Origin: Planctomycetota bacterium
GTDB taxonomy: Bacteria > Planctomycetota > Phycisphaerae > SM23-33
DNA length: 55,318 nt
NCBI GenBank assembly: GCA_012729725.1
Contig: JAAYCO010000111.1
Span: 1-55,318 of the forward strand
Direction of reading: 5' to 3'
Under the pieces are notes generated by a model. That model saw only the letters and a program-made list of their open reading frames with translations, made no database searches and was not told the DNA's origin. Below are positions 16,389 to 25,171 of the stretch, piece after piece. A program made the translations under genes and the position numbers. Positions within the stretch are counted from its first letter, which is position 1, and each line of letters begins with the position of its first letter.

Positions 16389-17393
16389 ATGACGCAGGAA
16401 AACGTCCAACGCCTTCTTCAAGCCTTGCGCAAGACCAATAAGGTTAAGCAGTCGCAGACACCGGTTGCGGAATATGACTGGGCGAGGCCCCACAGATATG
16501 AACCCGCCGAACAGGTGCGATTCGAGCAGTCAGCCCAATCTCTGGCGGAAAAGCTTTCGACGGATCTTGGCGAGTTTCTTCATGCTGATGTGAAACTTGA
16601 AGCCCAGCCAAGCGATTCGGCTTTCACGGCGTCGCTGGGATCCGTCGTTGGTCCGGATTTTTACATAAGCTCGCTCGTCGGAGATGGCGATAGGGAATAT
16701 GGATACGTTGCACTAAGCAAGACAGTCGCCGCTGAGTGGATTTCGAAGCTGCTTGGTTCTTCAGCAGGGGCAAAGGCGACTCGAGTCTTCACGCCGCTGG
16801 AGATGTCTTTGTTGATGGACATAATGGGGGCAATAACCGCAATTATTTCCGCAACGGCAGTCAAGCTGTCAATGAGGCCGCTCAAGGCGCCGCGCAGCGT
16901 GGAGAATGCTGAGATTCTTTCCTCTCTCCAGGGCGTTAAGGAATACATGGTCGTGCCGTTGCGGCTGCCGGCAGCCCCCGCCGAAGCGCCCAAGGAAGAA
17001 CCCAAAGAGAAAAATGCCCCAAGCGCAGAGACTCAGACAGAGCCAAAAACAGAACCCCAACCGGCGCAGGCGGAATCACAGGACGATGTGCTTCTGATTC
17101 TGACCGACGACCTCGCCGACAAGCTCGCAGGCGCAACCACGGCCGCCGCGATGCCGGCTGCGGAAGTCAAAAAACTGATTGTCTCTCACCTGCAAAAGGC
17201 GCCTGTGACAGTCGACGTGCTTCTGGGCCACGCCGGCTTGGCCATGAAGGACATCATGAATCTCCAAACCGACGATGTTCTGGTTCTTTCCGACTGGCGC
17301 GTTGCATTGCGTTCGCAAGGAGCGCATGTCGCATATGGCAGCCTGGTCAACTGCGAAGGGCACTATGGATTTCTGCTCGAGCGAAGAGTCTAG
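16389..17393 (+). CDS. fliM: Flagellar motor switch protein FliM
   Basis: A 334-residue protein. The N-terminal TQENVQRLLQAL resembles a degenerate CheY-binding helix (family EIDALL). It is followed by the FliM linker motif YDWARPHRYEPAEQVRFEQS and a CheC-like middle domain (~60-200: LSTDLGEFLHADVKLEAQPS ... MSLLMDIMGAITAIISA). A Pro/Glu/Lys-rich linker (~195-235) then precedes a C-terminal SpoA domain (VTVDVLLGHAGLAMKDIMNL). The charged linker is longer than in enteric FliM. It forms the C ring with FliG and FliN. Confidence 0.87.
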   Translation: MTQENVQRLLQALRKTNKVKQSQTPVAEYDWARPHRYEPAEQVRFEQSAQSLAEKLSTDLGEFLHADVKLEAQPSDSAFTASLGSVVGPDFYISSLVGDGDREYGYVALSKTVAAEWISKLLGSSAGAKATRVFTPLEMSLLMDIMGAITAIISATAVKLSMRPLKAPRSVENAEILSSLQGVKEYMVVPLRLPAAPAEAPKEEPKEKNAPSAETQTEPKTEPQPAQAESQDDVLLILTDDLADKLAGATTAAAMPAAEVKKLIVSHLQKAPVTVDVLLGHAGLAMKDIMNLQTDDVLVLSDWRVALRSQGAHVAYGSLVNCEGHYGFLLERRV

Positions 17394-17430
17394 CTGATCG
17401 AAATAGCCGCAGGATGCAAAGGATAAACAC

Positions 17431-17838
17431 ATGAGCGACGCAACAACACAGGAACAAGCACCGGTCGAGCCCGCTGAGCAGACGCCAGCCGCCCAACCGC
17501 CCGCGGAAGAAACTGCCCAGGAGTCGCAGGATAAGAGCGTTGAGGTAAGCGACGTTGAATTGCCGGAGGCTGCGGAAAGCTCCGCGCGCCAGGGTGGCGG
17601 GCAAATAGACATACTGCTTGACACTACCATGAACGTTTCGGTTGTGCTGGGAGAGACGACCATGCCCGTAAGCGATCTGCTTGGGCTTGGCAGTGGTTCG
17701 GTGATCAAGCTGGACAAGCAGGTCGGGCAACCGGTCGATCTTTATCTTCGAGGCATCCGCTTCGCAACAGGCCAGATTGTCGTCGTCGGCGACAACATCG
17801 GCGTGCGAGTTAAGGAGATCCTCAGCGGCTCGGCCTGA
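17431..17838 (+). CDS. fliN: Flagellar motor switch protein FliN
   Basis: A 135-residue protein with an acidic, Pro/Gln/Glu-rich N-terminus (~1-60) and a C-terminal SpoA domain: IDILLDTTMNVSVVLGETTM, PVSDLLGLGSGSVIKLDKQ, GQIVVVGDNIGVRVKEIL. This is the standard FliN layout. It ends the flagellar operon; the stop lies two bases from the stop of convergent galK, and I see no dedicated terminator there. Confidence 0.93.
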   Translation: MSDATTQEQAPVEPAEQTPAAQPPAEETAQESQDKSVEVSDVELPEAAESSARQGGGQIDILLDTTMNVSVVLGETTMPVSDLLGLGSGSVIKLDKQVGQPVDLYLRGIRFATGQIVVVGDNIGVRVKEILSGSA

Positions 17839-17840
17839 GG

Positions 17841-19004
17841 TTACTCAAGCACTCCCGCCCCCGCGGTTGCGTGCGTCGCAAAAACGGGGCATCGCCTGCC
17901 GAACTTGCCAAAGAAGCCTTCGGCGAGCGCCTGAGCGATGGAATCAGCAAGTTCCGCATCGACAAGGGCAATCGCGCAGCCCCCAAATCCCCCGCCGGTC
18001 ATTCGCGCGCCGTATACGCCTTTGGTGACTGATGCAATTCGAACCAGCTCGTCAAGTTCCTCGCAACTAACCTGGTAATCGTCTCTCAGCGAGTAATGCG
18101 ACGCGTACATCAATCTGCCAAACTGCCTGTAGTCCCCCGATTGGAGCGCTGCGCATGCCTCAAGAGTGCGATGGACTTCTCCCACGACGTGGCGGGCGCG
18201 CATGAACTCGACGTCATCGATCAGGCCGTTGCCGTGTGACAACTCTATGCTCGCTTCATCGGCGTCGCGAAGAGAAGACACGTTCATTTTCCTTGCAGCC
18301 GAGAAACACTGCTCTCGCCTGGCGGCATAGCCTCCGTCGGCAATACCATGCTTCACTTGTGTATCTGCGACCAGCACAACAAGATCAGGCTTGTTGAAGG
18401 GAATCTGCTTCAAGCTGCCGTCACGGCAGTCCATCAGCATGGCGTGACCGGCCTTCCCCATGGCGGAGATTGCCTGATCCATAATGCCGCAAGGCGCGCC
18501 GGCATACTCGTTCTCGGCCTTCTGGCATATTCGTGCAAGCGTCGGCCCAGGGACGGATCCCGACATACCCGACGCCGACAGCATCGCCATGCCCGTGGCG
18601 ACTTCGAGCGCCGCCGAACTGCTCAGGCCCCCGCCAAGCGGCACATTGCCTTCGAAATAAACATCGGCGCCGCCAAGCGCAACGCCTTCTTCAATCAGGC
18701 CGGCTATTACTCCCTTGCAGTAGTTGGCCCACTTGGGCAGGCCCGGCGATATCGTCAAATCCAGATCGACCTTGGCGCGTTCATTCGGCGATTGCCCGGA
18801 CACCATATTCACCGTGCGGTCGTCGCGCGCTCGAAAAAGCGCACGGACTTCACGCTCTATTGCAATGGGAAGAACGAACCCACCGTTGTAGTCAGTGTGC
18901 TCGCCTATCAGGTTCACCCTGCCTGGCGCTCGCACGGCGCCTGTCGGGCTGGCCCCAAACACAGTTTCGAAACGGCTTCTCAAAGACTTCATGTCCCAGT
19001 TCAT
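17841..19004 (-). CDS. galK: Galactokinase
   Basis: A 387-residue GHMP-family kinase that phosphorylates D-galactose to galactose-1-phosphate in the Leloir pathway. The galactokinase signature GRVNLIGEHTDYNGGFVLP is near the N-terminus, the ATP-binding loop is PLGGGLSSSAALEVA, and a C-terminal motif is RMTGGGFGGCAIAL. The ATG at 19004 is chosen because AGGT lies about nine bases upstream; the frame extends to TTG 19010. It is convergent with fliN, with a two-base gap. No other Leloir gene is adjacent. Confidence 0.93.
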   Translation of the reverse strand: MNWDMKSLRSRFETVFGASPTGAVRAPGRVNLIGEHTDYNGGFVLPIAIEREVRALFRARDDRTVNMVSGQSPNERAKVDLDLTISPGLPKWANYCKGVIAGLIEEGVALGGADVYFEGNVPLGGGLSSSAALEVATGMAMLSASGMSGSVPGPTLARICQKAENEYAGAPCGIMDQAISAMGKAGHAMLMDCRDGSLKQIPFNKPDLVVLVADTQVKHGIADGGYAARREQCFSAARKMNVSSLRDADEASIELSHGNGLIDDVEFMRARHVVGEVHRTLEACAALQSGDYRQFGRLMYASHYSLRDDYQVSCEELDELVRIASVTKGVYGARMTGGGFGGCAIALVDAELADSIAQALAEGFFGKFGRRCPVFATHATAGAGVLE

Positions 19005-19103
19005 CTGCAATTACCTGGCGAAGGCCGGCATGCCCGGAACAGCACGGACCGGATCTGGTCTGGTCGTCTGTAGCCTGGCCGGCTTAACATGGTATGCTGA
19101 GCC

Positions 19104-19137
19104 TAAAAAAGAACCGGGGCTCGATCGCGAGCCCCGG
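19104..19137 (-). terminator. Rho-independent terminator
   Basis: A perfect 10-bp stem (CCGGGGCTCG/CGAGCCCCGG) with a four-base loop is followed on the minus strand by TTC and a run of six T. It lies just beyond the stop of the leftward gene ending at 19158 and would end that transcript before galK. Confidence 0.85.
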
Positions 19138-19157
19138 CGCTGCATACTCAAAACATC

Positions 19158-20561
19158 TTACTTGCTGCCGACTGAAGCCGGCTCGAAGCCCGTCAACACC
19201 AGGAAGCGATTGGCGTTGAGGACGGGGATCTGAAGCTTGGCGGCCTCTTCCACAGAGGCATTAAAGGCTTCGACGTCGCGCATCATTTGCTCGCGGGCTG
19301 CGGTGACGGCTGGGGGTTCGTCGTCCCGCGCCGGCGCCGGCGTCGGGGGCGCCTCGCCCATAACCAGATAATCCACGCTATGGTCGAGCCGTTCAACAAG
19401 CTGGCCGCCATTGCGGGCGATAAGGGCCTTCACCTCGGCGGCGCCCTGAACAGTCGGCCTGCCCGTCCCATGCAGATCAAATATGCCCTGAACGACGAAT
19501 TTGAGCGCCTGCTGGTGCGAGAAGGTTGGGTTGACAATCACATCCGAAGCCTGAACGGGCGTCTGATTCTTGTCTGTGCTCAGGATGCGGCAGGCGCTGA
19601 AGTTGTCGGAGACGTTGTCCACGACGATGTTCGCCTTTGCCTTTTCGGCATTAAACGCCGCGTCTGAAGCAAAAACGCTGAACGTCAGACCCGGGCGAAC
19701 GCGGTTCTGCTTGCCAATGTTGATGTAGCAGATGTTGTCCCGGGCGACGACCTTGGTTATCTGGCCCGCGGCATGAATATAGGCAGGCACGTCGCTTGCC
19801 TTGTCGTCACCGGTGGGCTGCTTGCTCTTGAGATCGGCGACTTCGATCTCCTTGTCACGCAGTGTGCGTTCGAGTTCCTGAATCTTGCGGGCCTGATCGG
19901 CGATGTTCTTGTTGAGCATCGCAATATCCTGGTCCTTCTGGGCCTTGAGATCCGCAATGTTCTTCGTCAGCCCGGCCTCGGCCTTGGCTCGGTCTTCCCG
20001 TGCCTTGTTGACAGCTTCGGTGTGCTGGGCCAGTTGCTTGGCCAATTGATCCTTGGCGTCCTTTAGTTCCTTTTCCTTGGCTTGTATCGCCAGCTTAAGG
20101 GCCGACTCATCTTCATCACGTTTTGCCAGCCGGGCATTGGCCGCGCCGATTTCCTCGTTGGCGCGAACCAGCATTCCTATAAGGCCCGCCTGGATATTGC
20201 CGCTCGCGGCCTGAAGATTGGACAGGCCGGCGATCCTCTCCTGTGCAGCCTTGATCTGGTCGGCATCAGCCTGCTTATCGCCGACGATCAGCGTATTGCG
20301 AGCTTCAACCTGCTTTTTCAGGTAGCCGATAACCGTGCTGTCTTCACTTCCGGTGTAGTTGTTGATAACGCGGCTGAACTCGTTCATCTGCGAGTTATTC
20401 GCGATCTTTCTGCGGGCCTCCTGCTCCTGCCGCAGTTCCTTCGCCACGTTGTCGGCTCGCACAAACTGGAAGACCGCCAGCACCGAAGTGATGAGGAACA
20501 GAAAAACGAACAGGATCAGCAGGTAGGGAGGGTTAGATCGTTGTTGAACAACGCGTGCCAT
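19158..20561 (-). CDS. Membrane-anchored coiled-coil protein with BRCT-like C-terminal domain
   Basis: A 467-residue protein; ATG 20561 is chosen because AGAGGAG lies just upstream. One transmembrane segment is at ~14-36 (PYLLILFVFLFLITSVLAVF). Residues ~37-265 form a long coiled coil rich in Lys/Glu/Ala/Asp. Residues ~270-360 (ITKVVARDNICYINIGKQNR, VRPGLTFSVF) look like a small beta domain. Residues ~365-465 (FVVQGIFDLHGTGRPTVQGA, VKALIARNGGQLVERLDHSV, YLVMG, IPVLNANRFL) resemble a BRCT fold. It is monocistronic with its own terminator. No function is known to me; an envelope scaffold is possible. The BRCT assignment is from pattern only. Confidence 0.7.
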   Translation of the reverse strand: MARVVQQRSNPPYLLILFVFLFLITSVLAVFQFVRADNVAKELRQEQEARRKIANNSQMNEFSRVINNYTGSEDSTVIGYLKKQVEARNTLIVGDKQADADQIKAAQERIAGLSNLQAASGNIQAGLIGMLVRANEEIGAANARLAKRDEDESALKLAIQAKEKELKDAKDQLAKQLAQHTEAVNKAREDRAKAEAGLTKNIADLKAQKDQDIAMLNKNIADQARKIQELERTLRDKEIEVADLKSKQPTGDDKASDVPAYIHAAGQITKVVARDNICYINIGKQNRVRPGLTFSVFASDAAFNAEKAKANIVVDNVSDNFSACRILSTDKNQTPVQASDVIVNPTFSHQQALKFVVQGIFDLHGTGRPTVQGAAEVKALIARNGGQLVERLDHSVDYLVMGEAPPTPAPARDDEPPAVTAAREQMMRDVEAFNASVEEAAKLQIPVLNANRFLVLTGFEPASVGSK

Positions 20562-20619
20562 ACAAGTACTCCTCTTCAATAAGGGCGTCAGCGGCCGTGG
20601 GAACTTCCTGTGGGCGAGA

Positions 20620-20625
20620 ATTATA
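20620..20625 (-). promoter_or_regulatory. Possible -10 element for the coiled-coil protein gene
   Basis: On the minus strand a perfect TATAAT lies about 60 bases upstream of the ATG at 20561. The -35 region is poor (AAAGGG at 17-bp spacing), so activation or another sigma factor is possible. Nothing else was recognised between 20,562 and 20,799. Confidence 0.35.
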
Positions 20626-20799
20626 CAATGATGGCGTTCGCACCCTTTACAGCTATAGCGCCCGGCGATGGCCTTATCGTGACGTTAGTATCTTCCAACT
20701 GACGGCGTAAAATCAAATGTTTTTTGGTCTTAGGGCGCATGCGCCAGGCGGTTCCTCTAACCAATCCAGCCTCTGCCCTTACGAAATCTCTCGCCGCCG

Positions 20800-22281
20800 C
20801 TATTTTGCGGACAGTTTGGATTCCAGCAACTCCTTGACCGCCGAAGGCGGCGCCTTGCCGCCGGAAATCCGCATCACCTGACCAACAAGAAAACCAAACG
20901 CCTGTTTGGCCTTCTTGTCGCCGCTGCGAACTTGTTGCGCTGGGTCAGGATTGGCGGCAATTGCCTGGTCCACCCACTGCTCAACGGCAGCGGTATTGCT
21001 TTCGGCAAGAAGATTCAGCTTTCCGGCAATCTCCAATGGCGAGCCGCCGTTGGCAATCATATGGTCGATAATCTTATCGCCGGCGGTTGCATTAAGCTTT
21101 CCTTCTTCCAACATGATGGCCAGTTGGGACAGTTGAGCGGCCGAGACTCCAAGTTGGCCCAGAGCGCAGCCTTTTTCGTTTGCCGCAGCCGACATCCTTC
21201 CGAGCATAAGATTGACCACCCGCCTGGGAGGCGCGCCCATGGCTGTCGCATCGTCCAGAAGATTGCCCGTATCGGCGTCCTGTATCATCGCCTCGGCTTC
21301 TTTGGAGCCAAGCTGGTGCTGCTTGATGAATCTTTCTCGTCTCGCCAGAGGCAGCTCTCCTATAGACGCCCTGATGGATTCTCTCCATGCGTCGTCAACC
21401 ACAACTGCCGGCAAGTCGGGTTCGGGGAAGTAGCGGTAATCGTGCGCCTCTTCCTTCTCACGCTGGAAGACCGTTATATTTCGCTGATCGTCCCAGCCGC
21501 GGTTTTGCTTGCCCTTGCGATCGAGCGAGAAACCTTCAGGATCTTCCAGCCATTGCGCATACTGGCGCTTGAGCTCGTGAGTCACGGCCCCTTCAAGAGC
21601 CTTGAAGCTGTTAAGGTTTTTCACCTCGACAATTGGCGTCTTGTAGACAGTGCCGCCGCGTGTAATGTGCAGGTTGATATTAGGTTCAAACCGCATGTGG
21701 CCCATCTGCATGTTGGCTTCGCTGACGCCCAGCCACCTAACCAGCCGCTGCATTTCGCGGGCGAAGGAAAGCGCCTCCTGCGGGGTGTTCATGTCCGGCT
21801 GCGAGACTATCTCCAGTAGCGGCACCCCGGCACGGTTGAGGTCTACCCCCGTGTGCGCCGGATTGTCGTGAATGTTCTTGCCGGCATCTTCCTCCAGATG
21901 GGCTCGCAATACTCGAATGCGCTTTGAGGATCCGTCCGGCAACGGAACATCCAGGTAGCCGTCCTTGCACAATGGCAGATCGTATTGGCTGATCTGGTAG
22001 TTTTTGGGAAGGTCGGGATAGTAGTAGCTCTTGCGGTCCCATTTGGAATAGGAAGGCAGTTCACAATTCAGGGCCTGCCCAACCTTAAGCGAATATTCAA
22101 CAGCCTTCGAGTTCATCACCGGCAATACGCCGGGCATACCGATGCACACCGGGCAGACGTTGGTGTTGGGCGGATCGCCAAAGCGATTCCGGCAGCGACA
22201 AAACATCTTGGTTTCGGTGGCCAGTTCGACGTGTATTTCAAGGCCCACGATCGCGAGAACCTCGGTTGCCTGCTCGCTCAT
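20800..22281 (-). CDS. gatB: Asp/Glu-tRNA amidotransferase subunit B
   Basis: A 493-residue GatB. The N-terminal signature VGLEIHVELATETKMFCRCR, the zinc/cysteine region CPVCIGMPGVLPVMN, and HLEEDAGKNIHD are all present, followed by the helical and YqeY-like tail ending in SAVKELLESKLSAK. GatB binds the mischarged tRNA and activates the acyl group. The ATG overlaps the gatA stop (ATGA), indicating coupling in a gatC-gatA-gatB operon. A separate AsnRS is encoded at 25172, so the complex may serve mainly Gln-tRNA formation; this is inference. Confidence 0.96.
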   Translation of the reverse strand: MSEQATEVLAIVGLEIHVELATETKMFCRCRNRFGDPPNTNVCPVCIGMPGVLPVMNSKAVEYSLKVGQALNCELPSYSKWDRKSYYYPDLPKNYQISQYDLPLCKDGYLDVPLPDGSSKRIRVLRAHLEEDAGKNIHDNPAHTGVDLNRAGVPLLEIVSQPDMNTPQEALSFAREMQRLVRWLGVSEANMQMGHMRFEPNINLHITRGGTVYKTPIVEVKNLNSFKALEGAVTHELKRQYAQWLEDPEGFSLDRKGKQNRGWDDQRNITVFQREKEEAHDYRYFPEPDLPAVVVDDAWRESIRASIGELPLARRERFIKQHQLGSKEAEAMIQDADTGNLLDDATAMGAPPRRVVNLMLGRMSAAANEKGCALGQLGVSAAQLSQLAIMLEEGKLNATAGDKIIDHMIANGGSPLEIAGKLNLLAESNTAAVEQWVDQAIAANPDPAQQVRSGDKKAKQAFGFLVGQVMRISGGKAPPSAVKELLESKLSAK

Positions 22282-23795
22282 TCTGCGTCCCTCCCCAATG
22301 GGGGTGGCGTGAGTCGGCAGATTCCAGAGGCCTTCTCAAACATCCGGGCAGCCCTGAGAACCACGTCCTCCCTAAAAACGCCACCGATCAACTGCATGCC
22401 TATCGGCAGATTCCGCGACGACAGACCGACGGGTATTGATATTGCCGGAACCCCGGCAAGATTCACAGAAATGGTGTAGATGTCGGCAAGGTACATCTCA
22501 AGCGGGTCCGCCGTCTTTTCGTTCATCTTGAAGGCAGGGCTGGGAGTTGTGGGACAAAGCAGGATATCGCAAGTCTCGAACGCCTCGTCGAAATCGTTCT
22601 TTATCAGCCTGCGGACCTTCAACGCCTTGAGGTAGTAAGCATCATAATAGCCGCTGGATAGCACGTACGTGCCCAGCATGATGCGTCGCTTGACCTCGTC
22701 GCCGAACCCTTCAGCCCGGCTGCGACTGTAGAGATCTATGATGTCTGCCGCGTCCCGTTCCGTTCTGTGCCCGTAATGCACACCGTCATATCGCGCGAGA
22801 TTGCTCGATGCCTCCGCCGTTGCCACTATGTAGTAGCACGCCACCGCAAAGGAGCTTAATTCGCCGCCGGCACCGGAGTCGATCCGGCTGTGGGGCAGCG
22901 ACACCTCTTTCACTTCCGCTCCCAGCGACCTGTATACTTCCACAGCATTTTCGATTGCCCTGTGTATTTCAGGGTCGAGGGCGTCTGAGAGAAACTCCCG
23001 TGGCAGGCCGATGCGAAGGCCCTTGATAGGCTCATCCAGATTCGCCAGATAGTCCGGGACCGGCCGGTCCAACGAGGTGGCGTCAGCGGGATCATGACCG
23101 GCAATGACGTTCATAACGGCTGCACAGTCTGCAACATCCCTGGTCATTGGCCCGATCTGATCAAGACTGGATCCGTATGCAACCAAACCATATCGGCTTA
23201 CCCTGCCGTAGGTGGGCTTGAGGCCAACGATCCCGCACAAGGCAGCCGGCTGGCGGATTGAGCCGCCGGTGTCGCTGCCCAGTGCGGCTGAGCACAACGA
23301 ACCCGCAACAGCGCTTGCCGATCCGCCGGATGAACCGCCGGGAACACGCGAAAGATCCCATGGATTAACAGAAGCGCCGTGGGCACTATTTTCGGTTGAG
23401 CTACCCATGGCGAATTCGTCCATGTTGGTCTTGCCCAGAACCACAGCGCCGGCCTGCCGAATTCTGGCCACCGCTGTAGCGGTATAAGGTGCGCGAAAAT
23501 TCGCCAGCATCTTCGACGAGCACGTGGTGCGCCCCCACGTGGTGCAGAGATTGTTCTTTATGGCGATCGGAATGCCCGCAAGCAAGCCTGGCGATTCGCC
23601 GATTTTTCGCATATCGTCTATTCGGCGAGCCTGATCTCGGGCTTCATCGACAAGAACCTCGTTGTAGGCCCGCAGAGCGCCGTCTTGAACGCTGATCTCG
23701 TGCAGATACGCTTCCAGCGCCTCGGTTGCGGTTGTATCTCCGCGAGAAATCGCATTCTTCAATTCCAGGGCAGAAAGTTTGAGCAAGTTGTTCAA
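22278..23795 (-). CDS. gatA: Asp/Glu-tRNA amidotransferase subunit A
   Basis: A 505-residue amidase-signature enzyme that releases ammonia from glutamine for the GatB site. The Ser-cisSer-Lys catalytic set is visible: Lys in GIPIAIKNN, Ser in PGGSSGGSASA and Ser in GSDTGGSIRQPAALCG. The start is placed at TTG 23795, just after the gatC stop and about ten bases from a GGGGGA. The open frame continues upstream, but that part lies inside gatC in another frame and lacks family similarity. The Ser-rich loop is fully conserved, so the enzyme should be active. Confidence 0.94.
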   Translation of the reverse strand: MNNLLKLSALELKNAISRGDTTATEALEAYLHEISVQDGALRAYNEVLVDEARDQARRIDDMRKIGESPGLLAGIPIAIKNNLCTTWGRTTCSSKMLANFRAPYTATAVARIRQAGAVVLGKTNMDEFAMGSSTENSAHGASVNPWDLSRVPGGSSGGSASAVAGSLCSAALGSDTGGSIRQPAALCGIVGLKPTYGRVSRYGLVAYGSSLDQIGPMTRDVADCAAVMNVIAGHDPADATSLDRPVPDYLANLDEPIKGLRIGLPREFLSDALDPEIHRAIENAVEVYRSLGAEVKEVSLPHSRIDSGAGGELSSFAVACYYIVATAEASSNLARYDGVHYGHRTERDAADIIDLYSRSRAEGFGDEVKRRIMLGTYVLSSGYYDAYYLKALKVRRLIKNDFDEAFETCDILLCPTTPSPAFKMNEKTADPLEMYLADIYTISVNLAGVPAISIPVGLSSRNLPIGMQLIGGVFREDVVLRAARMFEKASGICRLTPPPLGRDAE

Positions 23796-23796
23796 G

Positions 23797-24096
23797 TTAA
23801 CTGTCCCCCAGCACTTTGGGCACCATGAAGAAGTCATTGTCGCGCGCCGGCGCGTTTGCAAGCGCCTCGTCGGCGGTCAGCGACTGGCCCGGCGCATCAT
23901 CGGCAAGCACATTGTGAATCTCGACGGCATGCGCCATCGGAGCTACGCCATCGGTGTTCAATGCCTGTAACTTGTCCACGTACCTCAGAATGTCGCCCAA
24001 TTGTCGGCCCAACATCTCGACCTGCTGGTCGTCAAGCTCGATTCTGGCCAGCTTGCCGATGTGCCGGACAACTTCGGGAGTGATCTTATTGCTCAT
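23797..24096 (-). CDS. gatC: Asp/Glu-tRNA amidotransferase subunit C
   Basis: A 99-residue GatC, starting at ATG 24096 after AGGAGA. The pattern MSNKITPEVVRHIGKLARIE, ILRYVDKLQALNTDGVAPM and the C-terminal DNDFFMVPKVLG is typical. It clamps GatA to GatB. An in-frame extension upstream (to 24393) is rejected since it covers the promoter region and the divergent infA start. First gene of the gatCAB operon. Confidence 0.94.
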   Translation of the reverse strand: MSNKITPEVVRHIGKLARIELDDQQVEMLGRQLGDILRYVDKLQALNTDGVAPMAHAVEIHNVLADDAPGQSLTADEALANAPARDNDFFMVPKVLGDS

Positions 24097-24112
24097 CCAA
24101 TCTCCTGACGCT

Positions 24113-24143
24113 TCTATAATGGCGATATTCGTTCGTGTGTCAA
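24113..24143 (-). promoter_or_regulatory. Probable sigma-70 promoter of gatCAB
   Basis: A perfect -35 TTGACA on the minus strand (24138-24143) is followed at 18-19 bp by a weak -10 (TTATAG/TATAGA within 24113-24119). It faces the gatC start at 24096 but leaves a short leader of about ten bases. The -35 is convincing, the -10 less so. Confidence 0.45.
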
Positions 24144-24207
24144 CGCAAGTGCTGCCGGCGGGGATATAAAGGTTGAGCCCCAGTGGCGAATTCATGATTC
24201 TGCGGCG

Positions 24208-24236
24208 TTGACGACCTGTGAGAACGCGGTTATATT
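24208..24236 (+). promoter_or_regulatory. Sigma-70 promoter of infA
   Basis: TTGACG, a 17-bp spacer and TATATT form a near-consensus promoter ending 43 bases before the infA ATG. It is back to back with the gatCAB promoter. Confidence 0.75.
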
Positions 24237-24279
24237 CATCCGTTGCTATTGCCCGCCGGTTCGCCGGCGAAGGAGTTAT

Positions 24280-24507
24280 ATGCCCAAGGACGATGCCATT
24301 GAGGTGGAAGCGATTGTAAAGGCGGCCCTGCCAAACGCCATGTTCCGCCTGGAGATTGAAACCGGGTCTAAGAAACACGAGATTATTGGGCACATCTCCG
24401 GCAGAATGCGGCGCAACTACATCCGCATAACGCCAGGGGACAAGGTCATGGTGCAGATGAGCCCCTACGATCTGACCAAAGGCCGGATCGTTTTTCGACA
24501 GCGCTGA
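24280..24507 (+). CDS. infA: Translation initiation factor IF-1
   Basis: A 75-residue S1/OB-fold protein. The sequence starts [20 protein letters not shown] and continues with [20 protein letters not shown] and [18 protein letters not shown], matching IF-1 throughout with a three-residue insertion (TGSKKHE). It binds the 30S A site during initiation. ATG 24280 is preceded by AAGGAG, and an upstream in-frame extension lies over the promoter, so it is rejected. Monocistronic; ends next to convergent PHP gene. Confidence 0.96.
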   Translation: MPKDDAIEVEAIVKAALPNAMFRLEIETGSKKHEIIGHISGRMRRNYIRITPGDKVMVQMSPYDLTKGRIVFRQR

Positions 24508-24523
24508 CCTGCTGGACTTATTC

Positions 24524-25144
24524 TCAGATCATTTCCTCCTGCGGCCCCACGCAGTTGCTGTAACCGCCCGACCGAATGATGTCGCGGATATCATCCGCTT
24601 CCGTCAGCGGCCGGTCCGTTTCTATCCAGAATCTGTTTACGAACGTCTTGCCATGCACGTCACCGGTATTCACACCGGCAATTCCAAGGCGCTTGGCTGT
24701 CTGGAAAGCCGCCTTTGCGGCAGCCGGTGAGTGGTTGCTGGTTTGAAGCTCCACTGCGTCAGGGAGCTCGGGAAGCGATAGAACCTCGGCAGCAGCCGTC
24801 CACCTGTATGGATGAGCCAGAATCGTTGCATGACCCTGCGAACGGGCGAGACGGATCACCTCCCGGGCATCCCCCAGACGGTGGTAGATCTTGTCGCAGG
24901 TTCCTAGCACAAGCAGGTGGCAAGAAAGGTTCTCGCCCATGGCCACTTCAATACCCGGGAAGATGCGGATTTCCGGGAATCCTGCGGCAAGATCGGCCAG
25001 TTCCCATTCGCCCCAGCATGCATCATGCTCGGTAATGTACACGGCCTCGTATCCGTTGGTGATCAGGTGGCGGATTATCTCTTCGGGCCCCGCAACGGCA
25101 CACGCGCTGTAACGGCTGGTATGAAGATGAAGCTCAACTTTCAT
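24524..25144 (-). CDS. PHP-domain metal-dependent phosphoesterase
   Basis: A 206-residue polymerase-and-histidinol-phosphatase (PHP) domain protein. The metal-site motifs occur in order: ELHLHTSRYSAC (~4-15), ITEHDACWG (~38-46), FPGIEVAMGE (~62-71), TILAHPYRW (~107-115) and NTGDVHGK (~157-164). This is the TrpH/YciV-like minimal form, which acts on small phosphoesters or nucleotides. It follows asnS by 27 bases on the same strand, so co-transcription is likely. The substrate cannot be deduced. Confidence 0.85.
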   Translation of the reverse strand: MKVELHLHTSRYSACAVAGPEEIIRHLITNGYEAVYITEHDACWGEWELADLAAGFPEIRIFPGIEVAMGENLSCHLLVLGTCDKIYHRLGDAREVIRLARSQGHATILAHPYRWTAAAEVLSLPELPDAVELQTSNHSPAAAKAAFQTAKRLGIAGVNTGDVHGKTFVNRFWIETDRPLTEADDIRDIIRSGGYSNCVGPQEEMI

Positions 25145-25171
25145 GGGCGGCTGGTTCCTTGCGGCGACTTG

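Noticed and set aside
20730-20741. Palindrome GGCGCATGCGCC downstream of gatB
   Set aside because: It has no T-run after it on the minus strand; the six T are on the wrong side for gatB, so it is not called a terminator.
24097-24393. Long N-terminal extension of gatC
   Set aside because: It would nearly triple the protein, cover the divergent promoters and overlap infA; family similarity begins at ATG 24096.
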